A stretch of DNA of 64,000 nt from Nostoc sp. TH1S01 (GTDB lineage: Bacteria; Cyanobacteriota; Cyanobacteriia; Cyanobacteriales; Nostocaceae): positions 1 through 64,000 of the forward strand of contig JAGKSW010000022.1 of assembly GCA_018993265.1 (NCBI GenBank). The letters run 5' to 3'. Under the pieces are notes generated by a model. The model saw only the letters and a list, made by a program, of their open reading frames with translations. It was not told the origin of the DNA and ran no database searches. A program made the position numbers and the translations under genes. Shown here one piece after another: positions 26,889 to 37,010 of the stretch. Position 1 is the first letter of the stretch, and every line of letters begins with the position of its first letter.

Positions 26889-27224
26889 CTATTCTTCAAC
26901 TCGATGCACTGCAAATTTATGTAGCGGCAAACTCAGAATACAAGAAAAAGTTAAGAAATATGACAGTGCTGTGGTGATTTTCAAAGATATCACTACAGAT
27001 TCCCAATCAGGTAAGATGATTTTTTCTAGCGCAAAAGCAACACAATATACCAGCCAGTAAGAAAAACTCATTCTAAATAAAATTTTTTCTGTTTCTTCTA
27101 TGTCATCTTTTGGTTGCTTACCGTCCCAAAGCAATATCAAACCAAGAATACAAGCACCAAAGGAGACTGCAACTACAAATTCATGACACAAAAAACTCAT
27201 CGACTGCATTTGCCTCGATCCCAA
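26889..27224 (-). CDS. Small hydrophobic protein of unknown function
   Basis: This is a 111-residue protein with three probable membrane helices (about 15-33, 50-68 and 77-99) separated by charged loops (DGKQPKDDIEETEK). The strong hydrophobic/charged alternation argues for a real gene, although no family is recognised. It is convergent with the clpS-DUF2103 pair. A TTCATAC heptamer array (about 26853-26884) lies just beyond its stop. Confidence 0.45.
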   Translation of the reverse strand: MGSRQMQSMSFLCHEFVVAVSFGACILGLILLWDGKQPKDDIEETEKILFRMSFSYWLVYCVAFALEKIILPDWESVVISLKITTALSYFLTFSCILSLPLHKFAVHRVEE

Positions 27225-27591
27225 TACTTTTCAATTGAGATTCAGTCTAAAGGAATATTCCTTGCAGTTCCAAAAAATATTTACAAACTGCAATAAGTAC
27301 GCACATTAATGTTACAAACTGCAACCATTTTATAGCTGTTTACTCAGCTGAATATTTTTAATAAAAATTTTAGAAAGGCATAGCAAATTGAATTAAATTT
27401 AGAAGAAAACCCCCAAATTTAATAGTTAAGTTTAATTAAATTAAATTATTTCATAGCAGTATAAAAAGTTGTTCATACTGAGAAGTTTTGGGGAATCCTC
27501 TTAAGTAAGGCAAGCGTTTTCACTGGTGAGAGTGTGAGCCAGTGTTCTTGAGATTGCCAATTTAATCAGATGACCCAACCAAGCGATCGCT
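27225..27591. other. 367-base AT-rich spacer with a small inverted repeat
   Basis: No gene or RNA is recognised. The region from 27340 to 27470 is very AT-rich. An inverted repeat CACTGG (27521-27526) / CCAGTG (27539-27544) lies about 50 bases before the sensor-kinase ATG and could be an operator or a leader hairpin. A HIP1 octamer directly abuts the start codon. Confidence 0.35.
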
Positions 27592-29784
27592 ATGAAAATT
27601 GCTCACAAATTAGTTGGAAGTTTTATCGGTGTTTCCTTATTGACTGGAGTGGTAGGCGCGGTAGCAGTTGTCCAAAGTCAGAAAATTGCTGAAACCTTAG
27701 CGATCGCAGAAGCTGAAAACGTGGCTCAATTGATTGCTAGTTCCATCAATTACTATAGTCACAACAATGGAGAGTCAATTGCCAAAGAGCATTTAGACAA
27801 ACTGCAAGAATACATTATGCAGTTGCACAAGTTACAAAACCGCGACATTGAGGTAATCAATCGGCAAAAGATAATTTTGGCAGATGCCGTTCCTGAAGAT
27901 GTAGGAACCGTTCTCGAACACGACCAAGGGAATGAAACTCAACAAACCATGCAAGATGGTAAACCAAGAATCTTTCTAGAAAAGAGTGAAGAGTATCCTC
28001 AAGGTATTAACCTCATCGTCGTACCACTAAAAACAGCACAAAATCAAGTTAATGGCGCTGTTATTTTAGAGTGGTCATCGTTGTATAAAGAGGCATTAAC
28101 CCAAGCTAGACCAACCATGATTGTGATTTTCATGACCAGTCTAAGCTGCGTGCTTCTGGCATTAGTTGTAGGGTTGCGAATTTCGACTAGCATTGCCAGA
28201 CCATTAAAATCAGTCACAGAAGTAGCAGTGCAAGTTACACAAGCTTCTAACTTTGATTTGCAAGTCCCAGTCACTACTAATGATGAAACAGGTACTTTAG
28301 CAACTGCTTTTAACAATCTCATTCAACGAGTCAAAACACTGTTGAATGAAAAAGAGGAATATACATCGCAACTGCAACAAGCTAAAGAAGACGCAATAGT
28401 TGCCAATCATGCCAAAAGCGAATTTCTCGCTAACATGAACCACGAACTCCGCACCCCGCTGAATGGCATTCTGGGATATGTTCAGATTCTGCAACGTGAC
28501 CCAGAGACCACACCTAGACAACAGAAGGGTTTGAGTGTGATTCATCAATGCGGCTCTCACCTACTGACACTAATTAATGATATTCTCGACCTTTCCAAAT
28601 TAGAAGTGCAGAAGATGGATCTTTATCCCCAAGACTTCCATCTAGCAAACTTCCTCACCACTACCGTAGAAATTTGCCGCATCAAAGCCGAACAAAAGGG
28701 TATCGCTTTCCATTATCAGCCTAATGCTAATCTTCCTACCGCAGTTTATGCCGATGATAAACGTCTACGCCAGGTGTTGCTCAATCTTCTCAGTAATGCG
28801 GTGAAATTTACAGACTTTGGCAGTGTGACCTTTACGGTGGAAGTAGTTGAAACCAGCGGCCCATCTAATACAATTCGCTTCCAGGTGGAAGATACAGGTA
28901 TTGGCATTCCACCAGCTAAATTGCAAAGCATATTTTTACCTTTTGAGCAAGCAGGCAAGCGCGATCGCAATCATGAAGGTACTGGATTAGGACTAGCTAT
29001 TAGTCAGCAAATCGTACAGATGATGGATAGTAATATCCAGGTCAATAGCAGCCTTGGTCAAGGGAGCATCTTCTGGTTTGAAGTGAATTTGCCTGTAGTA
29101 GATAATTGGCTTAACCAAACTGCAACTGTTGATCAAAAAATTACTGGCTACCAAGGCGAAAGACGCAAAATTTTAGTAATTGATGATCGCCTCGAAAACC
29201 GCGCCGTAATTGTGGGAATGCTGCAACCTCTAGGTTTCAAACTTACGGAGGCTGAGAATGGACAATTGGGATTGGATACAGCCCTCCAGTTGCGTCCCGA
29301 CTTGATTATTACCGATGTCATCATGGCCAAAATGAATGGACTGGAAATGACACGCCGCCTGCGCCAACTACCAGATTTTGCTGACACGCCAATTATTGCT
29401 TCTCCAGCCAGCTTGTCTCAGGTAGATATGCAGCAAGCAATGGATGCAGGTTGCAATAGCTTTTTCCCCAAACCGATTGAGTTTAACGGATTATTAGGCG
29501 AATTACATCGCCACCTGCAATTGCAGTGGATTTATGAAACAGCAGCAAAAGTTGAACCCTCCGTGCTTGTATCTGATGCGGCGGAATGGGTAGTACCACC
29601 TTCAGAGGAACTGGCAAACCTATACCAAGCCGCGCAGGATGGTTTCATGGCTGATATCCAGCAAGAAGCTAACCGCTTGAAGCAGCAAAATTCTGAATAC
29701 TCTGCTTTTGCTAACAAACTACTGGAATTGAGCCAAAGCTTTGATGACGAAGCTATTCTCAATTTGCTCAAAACCCATATTTAA
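27592..29784 (+). CDS. Hybrid sensor histidine kinase (membrane sensor, HAMP, HisKA, HATPase, receiver)
   Basis: This 730-residue protein has a membrane helix at 7-27, a periplasmic sensor of about 155 residues, a second helix at about 184-206 and a HAMP linker to about 256. A short coiled coil leads to the HisKA box with His294 ([10 protein letters not shown]). The HATPase has DTGIGIPP and [10 protein letters not shown] receiver domain follows ([11 protein letters not shown]) with phosphoacceptor Asp575 (IITDVIM) and Lys in FPKPI. The last ~85 residues are helical and may form a small HPt-like or dimer tail, but no clear HPt His motif is seen. A second kinase gene starts 43 bases later, so the two form a phosphorelay pair. 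The signal is unknown. Confidence 0.92.
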   Translation: MKIAHKLVGSFIGVSLLTGVVGAVAVVQSQKIAETLAIAEAENVAQLIASSINYYSHNNGESIAKEHLDKLQEYIMQLHKLQNRDIEVINRQKIILADAVPEDVGTVLEHDQGNETQQTMQDGKPRIFLEKSEEYPQGINLIVVPLKTAQNQVNGAVILEWSSLYKEALTQARPTMIVIFMTSLSCVLLALVVGLRISTSIARPLKSVTEVAVQVTQASNFDLQVPVTTNDETGTLATAFNNLIQRVKTLLNEKEEYTSQLQQAKEDAIVANHAKSEFLANMNHELRTPLNGILGYVQILQRDPETTPRQQKGLSVIHQCGSHLLTLINDILDLSKLEVQKMDLYPQDFHLANFLTTTVEICRIKAEQKGIAFHYQPNANLPTAVYADDKRLRQVLLNLLSNAVKFTDFGSVTFTVEVVETSGPSNTIRFQVEDTGIGIPPAKLQSIFLPFEQAGKRDRNHEGTGLGLAISQQIVQMMDSNIQVNSSLGQGSIFWFEVNLPVVDNWLNQTATVDQKITGYQGERRKILVIDDRLENRAVIVGMLQPLGFKLTEAENGQLGLDTALQLRPDLIITDVIMAKMNGLEMTRRLRQLPDFADTPIIASPASLSQVDMQQAMDAGCNSFFPKPIEFNGLLGELHRHLQLQWIYETAAKVEPSVLVSDAAEWVVPPSEELANLYQAAQDGFMADIQQEANRLKQQNSEYSAFANKLLELSQSFDDEAILNLLKTHI

Positions 29785-29827
29785 AGTCTTTATTTATTAG
29801 CTGGCTCACAGATTCAGGAGTTTACCA

Positions 29828-31123
29828 ATGTCCTTTGAAAACACAACCCCAGCCGCCACCGTTTTAGTAGTGGATGATAACCCTACCAATATTCAAGTTT
29901 TATTTGATGTCCTGACTGGGATAGGTTATCGAGTAGCGATCGCGAAAAGTGGAGAAGCCGCCCTGCAACGCCTCCAGTCTTATCATCCTGATATTATCTT
30001 GCTAGATGTGATGATGCCTGGGATTGACGGTTTTGAAACCTGCCAACGACTAAAAGCCAACTCTGCTACCTGCGACATTCCCGTAATTTTTATGACTGCG
30101 CTTTCAGACTCAGTAGATAAAGTCAAAGGGTTGAGCCTGGGTGCAGTCGATTACATCACTAAGCCAATTCAACATGAAGAAGCACTAGCCAGAATTCGGG
30201 TACATCTGCAACTCTACCATTCTCAAAAAGCACTCGCACAACGCACCACAGAACTTTCTCAAACTTTAGAAAACTTGAAACAAACACAGGTGCATTTAGT
30301 CCAAAGCGAAAAAATGTCAGCCCTCGGTCAAATGATGGCAGGTATAGCCCACGAAATTAACAATCCCATGAATTTTATTTGTGGCAACCTCGCACCTGCT
30401 AAAGAATATATCCAGGATTTGATGAAATTTCTGGAGTTGTATCAAGAATGCCATCCTGACCCTCATCCAAAAATTGCGACTTGGATGAAACAGGTGGATT
30501 TATCATATCTTAGAGAAGATTTACCAAAACTTATTAATTCTTTAGAAATAGGTAGCAATCGCATCCGCCAGCTTGCGCTTTCTCTGCGAAACTTTTCGCG
30601 CTTAGATGACCCAGAATTCAAGGCAGTTGATATCCACGAAGGTATCGAAAGTACCTTGCTCATTTTACAACACCGCCTGAAAGCCAGCCCTGAATATCCA
30701 GCAATTCAATTAATCAAAGACTATGGAGAGTTGCCAATGGTGGAATGTTACCCCAGCCAACTTAACCAAGTCCTGATGAATCTTCTCAGCAATGCGATCG
30801 ATGCTTTAGAATCAAGCTGGGAAAACCGGGAACGAAGTAGTACCGTCGATCCCTCAATTACCATTCGCACCTCCCTTAGCCATGACAACTGTGTGAGTAT
30901 TTCCATCGCCGATAATGGTATTGGAATACCTGAAGCAGTTCATTGTCAGCTTTTCGATCCCTTTTTTACTACCAAACCCCTTGGCAAAGGTACCGGACTA
31001 GGGCTGTCTATCAGTCATGAAATTATCACCAAAAAACATAACGGTAAAATAGATTGTTATTCCAATCCGGGTCAAGGTACGGAATTTATAGTGCAGATTC
31101 CGGTGCAGCTAAGTGATGAGTAG
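29828..31123 (+). CDS. Response regulator-histidine kinase (receiver, HisKA, HATPase)
   Basis: This 431-residue soluble protein has an N-terminal receiver (TVLVVDDNPTN) with phosphoacceptor Asp60 in IILLDVMMPG and Lys in DYITKPI. A coiled-coil linker precedes HisKA with His175 (IAHEINNPMNF). The HATPase carries DNGIGIPEA and GTGLGLSIS. The receiver-first layout means the kinase is itself controlled by phosphorylation, probably by the upstream hybrid kinase with which it is co-transcribed (43-base gap, GATTCAGGAG before the ATG). There is no DNA-binding output, so a further regulator must exist elsewhere. Confidence 0.92.
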   Translation: MSFENTTPAATVLVVDDNPTNIQVLFDVLTGIGYRVAIAKSGEAALQRLQSYHPDIILLDVMMPGIDGFETCQRLKANSATCDIPVIFMTALSDSVDKVKGLSLGAVDYITKPIQHEEALARIRVHLQLYHSQKALAQRTTELSQTLENLKQTQVHLVQSEKMSALGQMMAGIAHEINNPMNFICGNLAPAKEYIQDLMKFLELYQECHPDPHPKIATWMKQVDLSYLREDLPKLINSLEIGSNRIRQLALSLRNFSRLDDPEFKAVDIHEGIESTLLILQHRLKASPEYPAIQLIKDYGELPMVECYPSQLNQVLMNLLSNAIDALESSWENRERSSTVDPSITIRTSLSHDNCVSISIADNGIGIPEAVHCQLFDPFFTTKPLGKGTGLGLSISHEIITKKHNGKIDCYSNPGQGTEFIVQIPVQLSDE

Positions 31124-31186
31124 AAAGTGCTGAGTAATAATACTTTCTAGTCCCTAGCCTCTAACCTCTAACCTCTAGCCTCTTCC

Positions 31187-33523
31187 TCAAAAATTACTAC
31201 TAGCTTGATTCACAACATACATACTTTGAATTCGCCACATCCCGTCACGCTGAATTAAATCATAGCGAACCCGCAAACTTTCATTAGAAGATTTTTTCTT
31301 TTGACCATTTTCATAAAATTGTGTTGCTTCTTTGACAGTTGCTAAGACAGCAGCGCGATTAGGGTCTAAATCATTTTTAGTGACAAATTCTACTTTAACG
31401 CTGTGGTCGTACTTGCGATAACGGTTATCGGCTTTCTCCTCCTGGGCAATTAACCGCCATTGCGATAAAGATGCACCAGTCAAAATCTCATTTAAGCTAT
31501 CAATATCATGATTTGGCCCTAATGCTAAAGCTTTGGTAGAAAGCCAAGTCCGAATAACTTCTTCGGCTGTTACCTCTGTCAGTGGGCCATCAGGTGGAAG
31601 TAACTCGCGATCGCCATCAGGAATTTCTATGGATGGTTGATTGAGTTTTATTGCTAACGGTGGATTTTGTAAACCTGGAGATGGGGAAAAGATATCTTTC
31701 AACCAGCCAAAGGTTGTGGACACTATTAACCAGAAAACTAATATCCCTGCTAAAGAACCAAACACCGTCCAGACTAATCTGGTTTTACGAGCTAGATTGC
31801 TGTTGACAGGGCGGCGTTGGCGAGTCCGGCGATCGCGGTTATTCTCTAACCTATGTTCTCGGTTAACAGGTTGAGTCGTAGGCTTACGCCGTCTACGCTT
31901 TGGTGTTGGATGAGGCGCTGCGCCTTTGCCATTGAGATGATGATTATTGGTGTTGTTTGTCCGTTCTAGTGGTGTAACAGAGGCTACGGGAATTTCCGGT
32001 GGCTGGGTACGACTAGCCATCGCTGGTGCTGGTGGTGTATTCGTTCTTGGCGGTGACGGTTGAGAATACTCAGGTCTTCTATGGTTGGGAGTTTCTGGTA
32101 AATCCAAATCCGGCATTCTAGAGTGATTTGGGCGAGAAACCCCAGGAGGATAACTTTGTTGACGGTGATTATTTGGTTGTGGTGCGGCAAAAGGTTGACG
32201 ATTAATTACACCCCACTCGTTAGTAGTTTCGGCATCGGTAGGTAATGCTTCCAAATATGCTTGCACTTGAGGGTTAGCAAAGTAATCTTTGAGTGCAGCT
32301 TGCTGCCTTGACAGATCCCGAAAATGGGGAAACACTTCATTTTGTAACCACTGTTCGCCATATAGACACAAACCCGGTAACAAATCAGGAGAATCCTGGG
32401 ATTTTTCCCGGATAAAAGCTAAAGCTTCGTACTCCTGGCTCATTTCCAAGACACGGGTTGCTTCTTCGGTTTGTCCCAACAACAACGCACAGAGGGATTG
32501 TTCTAGATGCACATCTTGACGCTTACCCAAATGCAGCAACATTTGCCTAGCCTGACGAATTAAGGCTGGTTGACGTTGGGCAAATCCTCTGGCAATCAAA
32601 GCATAAACGGCTAGGTAAGTAGCCACCGCCGATGGACGCTTACTTTCGGCTTCAAATAACTTGTGTTGTTCGGCGACTGTTAAGTAGTGGCGGATTTGCT
32701 GAATAAATCGCAGAAAGTCATCTATACTTAAACCCGATTGATCGTTGTGAGTGCCATCAATTCCACCACGATCTTCGAGAATGCTTTGTAATAATTCTAA
32801 GCCTTGGTGGCGTTCTACAGTTTTTTCTAAAGGTAGCGCGAGTAATTCTAAAACCCGATAAGGACGTAATTTATAAAGATCCGCTTGAATTTCTGCCTGA
32901 ACGCTGGAAAATATGCCTTCACTCACCAGCATTTCTAGTCCAGATTCTAGGGAAACTGCCGCATTTTCGTAATAACCTTGCTGCCACTGTTCACGCCCTA
33001 ATTCTAGGCAAGCTAAAGCTACAGTCAAGACAATATCTGGATGTTCACTACTTTCGAGAAAGTCTTCCTCGGTGAGATTATTGCCAATTTTGGCAGAGGC
33101 AAAGCTATTATGGTTAGCTAGGTATGTTTTACCTAGTTTGAGTACAAGTTCGTATTCCCCTAGCTCTTGCAAGATTAACAACGCACCAACTAATTCCTGT
33201 TGGGGAATTTCAATACTTAGACCTTGGCTATCAAGATCACGATTAGTCTCTGTGCGGTTGCCTGCGGTAACTGTGGCAGTAGCTGTGCCATCAGGGTCAT
33301 AAGCATGGGACAGATAAAGCTGATCGTAACTGCTACGTTCTTTCGGATTTGATAAAACCACGTAAGCTGTTTCTATAAGTTGTTTACGAGAAGAAATTGC
33401 TGCTTGAGAATACTCCCGTCGCGGCAATTGCACAATGCGATCGCTATATGCTTGCCGCAACTGTTCTTCACTTGCCGCTAACGGTAGTCCTAAAATTCGG
33501 TAGTAATCTAGCGGAATTCGCAC
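31187..33523 (-). CDS. ftn2: Ftn2/ZipN cell-division protein (ARC6 homologue)
   Basis: Ftn2 (ZipN) anchors FtsZ to the membrane and organises the cyanobacterial divisome. It is the ancestor of chloroplast ARC6. The 778-residue protein starts with a J-like domain (DYYRILGLPLAASEEQLRQAY), then a helical TPR-like region to about 430 and a Pro-rich disordered linker. A basic stretch precedes one membrane helix near 590 (TVFGSLAGILVFWLIV), and a C-terminal IMS/DUF4101 domain ends in DGMWRIQSMYVV. The J domain lacks HPD (PRREYS at that position), as in other Ftn2 proteins, so it does not stimulate Hsp70. The start at 33523 gives the standard MRIPLDYYR opening. Confidence 0.92.
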   Translation of the reverse strand: MRIPLDYYRILGLPLAASEEQLRQAYSDRIVQLPRREYSQAAISSRKQLIETAYVVLSNPKERSSYDQLYLSHAYDPDGTATATVTAGNRTETNRDLDSQGLSIEIPQQELVGALLILQELGEYELVLKLGKTYLANHNSFASAKIGNNLTEEDFLESSEHPDIVLTVALACLELGREQWQQGYYENAAVSLESGLEMLVSEGIFSSVQAEIQADLYKLRPYRVLELLALPLEKTVERHQGLELLQSILEDRGGIDGTHNDQSGLSIDDFLRFIQQIRHYLTVAEQHKLFEAESKRPSAVATYLAVYALIARGFAQRQPALIRQARQMLLHLGKRQDVHLEQSLCALLLGQTEEATRVLEMSQEYEALAFIREKSQDSPDLLPGLCLYGEQWLQNEVFPHFRDLSRQQAALKDYFANPQVQAYLEALPTDAETTNEWGVINRQPFAAPQPNNHRQQSYPPGVSRPNHSRMPDLDLPETPNHRRPEYSQPSPPRTNTPPAPAMASRTQPPEIPVASVTPLERTNNTNNHHLNGKGAAPHPTPKRRRRKPTTQPVNREHRLENNRDRRTRQRRPVNSNLARKTRLVWTVFGSLAGILVFWLIVSTTFGWLKDIFSPSPGLQNPPLAIKLNQPSIEIPDGDRELLPPDGPLTEVTAEEVIRTWLSTKALALGPNHDIDSLNEILTGASLSQWRLIAQEEKADNRYRKYDHSVKVEFVTKNDLDPNRAAVLATVKEATQFYENGQKKKSSNESLRVRYDLIQRDGMWRIQSMYVVNQASSNF

Positions 33524-34322
33524 AGCCTACTTCCTCTGCACCGTGATCAACATAATCCACCTAGAGCATTCCAGGCATGTAAAACCGTGCCACAATATTA
33601 CGGTGAATAACACCGCGCCGGACTTACACTATAAGTGTATATTGCAACAATTAATTTTGTTCCCTCTAAAATTTTGAGACACATTTTAGTACTATTAATT
33701 TGACTTCGCCTAGGCAAGAGGGAAACTTTGTTTTAATTCTTAGTATTTTTTTGTGTGTAACTGCTACTAGCCATTAGACACTGCAAAACTGTATTGCGAT
33801 CGCTCATTATCCTAGTCATACCTTAATTATAAGCTTATCTGCTTGATATTATCTTTACGTGTTTGCCCTGGCTTTAAAATAATATTCGCAATACTTGTAA
33901 CTGTAGATGCTAATTAATTATTAAGGAATAAAATGATACCATGATTAAACCTTAATTACAACTATCTAGCAAGATAAATTTCAATCGCGGCGTTGAATTG
34001 TGCAAAATTGTTAATAGATATGCAGAAACCAAGCTATTCTGATTGATAGCCTATGTACAGAAATTGGGATTGTAAAACGCCAGAGGGCAGCATGAGAAGT
34101 CATATATTGTAATTAGGGTGTAAAAATCGCAGACAGCGACTATAAATAAAAAGCCAAAATTTCCCTATTCCTTCCCTCTATTCCCAATTATCCTACTTAG
34201 CGCAGAAATTTTTAGTTTTTGTCTCCAGCACAACCAAGCTTAGACAAAGCAGCTGATTTGTCAGAAAGCGGCCTATTTAACATGGTAAATTTCAGTTTTA
34301 CAACAGGGATACTAAAAAAATA
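33524..34322. promoter_or_regulatory. 799-base divergent spacer between ftn2 and pdhA with two palindromes
   Basis: No gene is seen on either strand. Two perfect inverted repeats lie 78 to 116 bases upstream of the ftn2 start: CGGTG-AATAA-CACCG (33601-33615) and TACACT-ATA-AGTGTA (33625-33639). They are close enough to be operator half-sites for ftn2, but no known regulator's consensus is matched. The pdhA side is long and AT-rich and starts without a clear Shine-Dalgarno. Confidence 0.35.
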
Positions 34323-35357
34323 ATGGTTCAAGAACGGACGTTACCTAAATTTGATACTGCCAGCGCCCAAATCACCAAAGCAGAAGGCTTAATGCTTTAC
34401 GAAGACATGGTGTTAGGACGCTTTTTTGAAGATAAATGCGCCGAAATGTACTATAGGGGCAAAATGTTTGGTTTTGTCCACTTATATAACGGTCAAGAAG
34501 CTGTTTCGACTGGCGTTATCAAGGCAATGCGTCCGGGAGAAGATTTCGTTAGCAGTACCTACCGCGACCACGTTCATGCTTTGAGTGCGGGAGTTCCAGC
34601 CCGTGAGGTTATGGCCGAATTATTTGGCAAAGCCACAGGTTGCAGCAAAGGACGCGGCGGTTCTATGCACATGTTCTCTGCGGAACATAACTTATTAGGT
34701 GGCTATGCTTTCGTTGCAGAAGGCATTCCTGTAGCGGCTGGCGCAGCTTTTCAAAGTAAATATCGCCGTGAAGTTTTGGGCGATCCCAACGCCGACCAAG
34801 TAACCGCTTGCTTCTTTGGTGATGGTGCGGCTAACAACGGTCAATTTTTTGAAACCTTAAATATGGCAGCCTTGTGGAAATTGCCAATTATTTTTGTGGT
34901 GGAAAATAATAAATGGGCAATTGGGATGGCACATGACCGCGCCACCTCTGACCCAGAAATTTATAAAAAAGCCAGTGTGTTTAACATGGTGGGCGTAGAA
35001 GTAGACGGAATGGACGTACTCGCAGTCCACTCTGTCGCTCAAGAAGCCGTCGCCCGCGCCCGTGCTGGAGAAGGGCCGACATTAATTGAAGCCCTCACCT
35101 ATCGCTTCCGTGGTCACTCCCTAGCCGACCCAGACGAGTTACGCAGCAAAGCCGAGAAAGAGTTTTGGTTCTCTCGTGACCCAATTAAGAAACTGGCTGC
35201 TTATATGGTGGAGCAGAATTTGGCAACTGAGGAAGAACTAAAGGCAATTGACAAAAAGATTCAAGACGTGATTGACGACGCAGTTAAGTTTGCCGAAACT
35301 AGTCCTGAACCAGATCCTAGCGAATTGTATCGCTTTATATTTGCAGAAGACGAGTAA
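34323..35357 (+). CDS. pdhA: Pyruvate dehydrogenase E1 component, alpha subunit
   Basis: PdhA with PdhB forms the thiamine-diphosphate decarboxylase of the pyruvate dehydrogenase complex. The 344-residue protein shows the ThDP motif from GDG (166-168) to NN (195-196), with [18 protein letters not shown] between. It also has [13 protein letters not shown] (about 80-92) and the family loop [15 protein letters not shown] near 265. Length and start match the family. The beta subunit and E2/E3 genes are not adjacent, as is usual in cyanobacteria. The gene has a long spacer upstream and repeat DNA downstream, so it is monocistronic. Confidence 0.95.
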   Translation: MVQERTLPKFDTASAQITKAEGLMLYEDMVLGRFFEDKCAEMYYRGKMFGFVHLYNGQEAVSTGVIKAMRPGEDFVSSTYRDHVHALSAGVPAREVMAELFGKATGCSKGRGGSMHMFSAEHNLLGGYAFVAEGIPVAAGAAFQSKYRREVLGDPNADQVTACFFGDGAANNGQFFETLNMAALWKLPIIFVVENNKWAIGMAHDRATSDPEIYKKASVFNMVGVEVDGMDVLAVHSVAQEAVARARAGEGPTLIEALTYRFRGHSLADPDELRSKAEKEFWFSRDPIKKLAAYMVEQNLATEEELKAIDKKIQDVIDDAVKFAETSPEPDPSELYRFIFAEDE

Positions 35358-35460
35358 TTATCAGAAACTAAGGACTAAAGGCTAGGGGCTAGGGACTAGA
35401 GATCATGTCTTAATTCTTAGACACTCTAATACCTATTTAATGTGAAGTTGCACATATTTC

Positions 35461-35589
35461 GATCCCCCTAAATCCACGCCACTTGCTACAACGGAGGGAA
35501 CCTCCGCAACGCAGTGGCTCCCCTTAAAAAGGGGGACTTTGATATGTGTTCTTCCTGTTCCCCCCTTTTGAAGGGGGGCTAGGGGGATC
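35461..35589 (+). repeat. Interspersed palindromic element, copy A
   Basis: The element is bounded by GATCCCCCTAAATCCACGCC and GGGGGGCTAGGGGGATC. It carries internal hairpins, including a GCCACTTGC...GCAGTGGC pair and CCCCCCTTTTGAAGGGGGG. A longer copy in the opposite orientation lies at 40753-40916. Heptamer arrays CTAGGGA/CTCTAAC (35365-35402 and 35622-35668) flank this copy in the 318-base pdhA-epimerase spacer. It is non-coding and probably a MITE-like repeat family. Confidence 0.75.
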
Positions 35590-35675
35590 GGATTCTATGC
35601 AGCTTAATAAAAATTGGTATAACCTCTAACCTCTAGCCTCTAACCTCTAACCTCTAGTCTCTAAGGAATAATCTT

Positions 35676-36545
35676 GTGCCTAAAATTGCGATTCAACAGC
35701 AACAGTACAAAACCTATATTCTTTCTGACGAAACCTCTGGTAATCAAATAGAAGTTGTCCCGGAACGTGGTGGAATAATTACAGGCTGGCGCGTTCAAGG
35801 GCAAGAAATTCTGTATTTGGATAAAGAGCGTTTTACTCATCCTGATTTGAGTGTTAGGGGTGGAGTACCAATTCTGTTTCCGATTTGTGGCAACTTACCA
35901 GATAACACCTATACTCACAACGGGCAGCAGTATACTCTTAAGCAACATGGCTTTGCCCGTGACTTACCTTGGGAAATTGAAGAAGTCTCTGAAGATAATA
36001 CAACCTACCTCAAAGTCCACCTAGTAAGCAACGAGCAAACAAAAGCCGTGTATCCCTTTGATTTTCATTTGAGCTTCAGTTACAAAATCAACGGGAATAC
36101 TCTGGAAATTCTGCAAGACCTGCATAACTCTTCAGCAACGCCAATACCCTTTTCCACAGGGTTTCATCCTTATTTCCTAGCTCCAGATAAAACCCAGCTA
36201 GAGGTTGAAATTGCGGGTAAGGAGTATCAAGACAATATAACTAAGGCAACTAAATATTTTGACGGCAATTTTGACTTTAATTTAGATGAAATTGATGCTG
36301 CCTTTAAGCACTTAACTGCTAAGTCAGCTACAGTCACCGACAATAGCCGTAAATTAAAATTGACCTTAGATTACGGCGATGACTATCCCGTCGTTGTATT
36401 TTGGACAATCAAGGGGAAAGACTTTTATTGTCTAGAACCTTGGAGCGCCCCCCGCAACTCTCTTAACACAGGCGAAAACTTGACTGTGGTAGAACCAGGA
36501 GCCAGCTATCAAGCATCTGTTAAATTGACCGCAAATTTTTTCTAG
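35676..36545 (+). CDS. Aldose 1-epimerase / hexose-6-phosphate mutarotase family protein
   Basis: This 289-residue protein of the galactose-mutarotase superfamily has RGGVPILFPICGN (substrate Arg), the His of LKQHGFARD, the second His in GFHPYF and the base Glu in CLEPWSAPRNS. These enzymes interconvert alpha and beta anomers of free or phosphorylated sugars. Whether the substrate is glucose, galactose or a sugar phosphate is open. The start is GTG at 35676, preceded by AAGGAAT. It directly follows a CTCTAAC repeat array. The tRNA-Lys gene starts 63 bases after its stop on the same strand. Confidence 0.88.
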   Translation: MPKIAIQQQQYKTYILSDETSGNQIEVVPERGGIITGWRVQGQEILYLDKERFTHPDLSVRGGVPILFPICGNLPDNTYTHNGQQYTLKQHGFARDLPWEIEEVSEDNTTYLKVHLVSNEQTKAVYPFDFHLSFSYKINGNTLEILQDLHNSSATPIPFSTGFHPYFLAPDKTQLEVEIAGKEYQDNITKATKYFDGNFDFNLDEIDAAFKHLTAKSATVTDNSRKLKLTLDYGDDYPVVVFWTIKGKDFYCLEPWSAPRNSLNTGENLTVVEPGASYQASVKLTANFF

Positions 36546-36607
36546 AAACTCCTTTACAAATCCACGGATAGTTGTGCTATGATGGGAAAGTTGCAAACAA
36601 AGCAAAA

Positions 36608-36679
36608 GGGTCGCTAACTCAACGGTAGAGTACTCGGCTTTTAACCGATTAGTTCCGGGTTCGAATCCCGGGCGACCCA
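36608..36679 (+). tRNA. trnK: tRNA-Lys (anticodon UUU)
   Basis: A complete 72-base cloverleaf is visible. The acceptor stem GGGTCGC pairs with GCGACCC, with discriminator A. The anticodon stem CTCGG/CCGAT (one G-U pair) holds loop CTTTTAA with anticodon TTT, and the T arm is CCGGGTTCGAATCCCGG. CCA is not encoded. An IS-like end begins almost immediately downstream. Confidence 0.96.
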
Positions 36680-36680
36680 T

Positions 36681-37010
36681 TTGACAACTCACCGCCCTAA
36701 AAGTGCGGTGATTCTTGGGCTGAATCCTGCCTCTACCAACAACGTTGATTTTGGTCTTACAGTCTCATGTCTAGTCCGACTACACCTTTTACAGCAAGCA
36801 CTCTTATGGACTACTCCCCAAGCGTAAATTTCCATGTGCCCCACGGTATTTAATTTATATCTGTGTCCTTACAGTTTGGGTTTAGTTGAGTACCATTGAC
36901 TGTTAGGAGTTTCATGATCACGGAGTAGGACGTTTTACCTGTTTCCTCATCGTTCCTGCGGTCATCGACCTGTTGCTACTATATCAAAAAGTCGCCCTAG
37001 AAGGGCAAGG
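36681..37010 (-). mobile_element. Degenerate IS200/IS605-like remnant (tnpB end)
   Basis: Right beside tRNA-Lys lies a hairpin end, TTTGACAACTCACCGCCCTAA with GTGCGGTGATTC, very like the right ends of cyanobacterial IS200/IS605 elements, which also encode the guide-RNA scaffold of TnpB. Read on the minus strand, the interior gives only short frames, including one ending near 36845 that may be a decayed tnpB tail. A small hairpin GCCCTAGAAGGGC (about 36991-37003) could mark the other end. With only about 330 bases, no transposase survives. The family assignment rests on the end structure. Confidence 0.45.
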
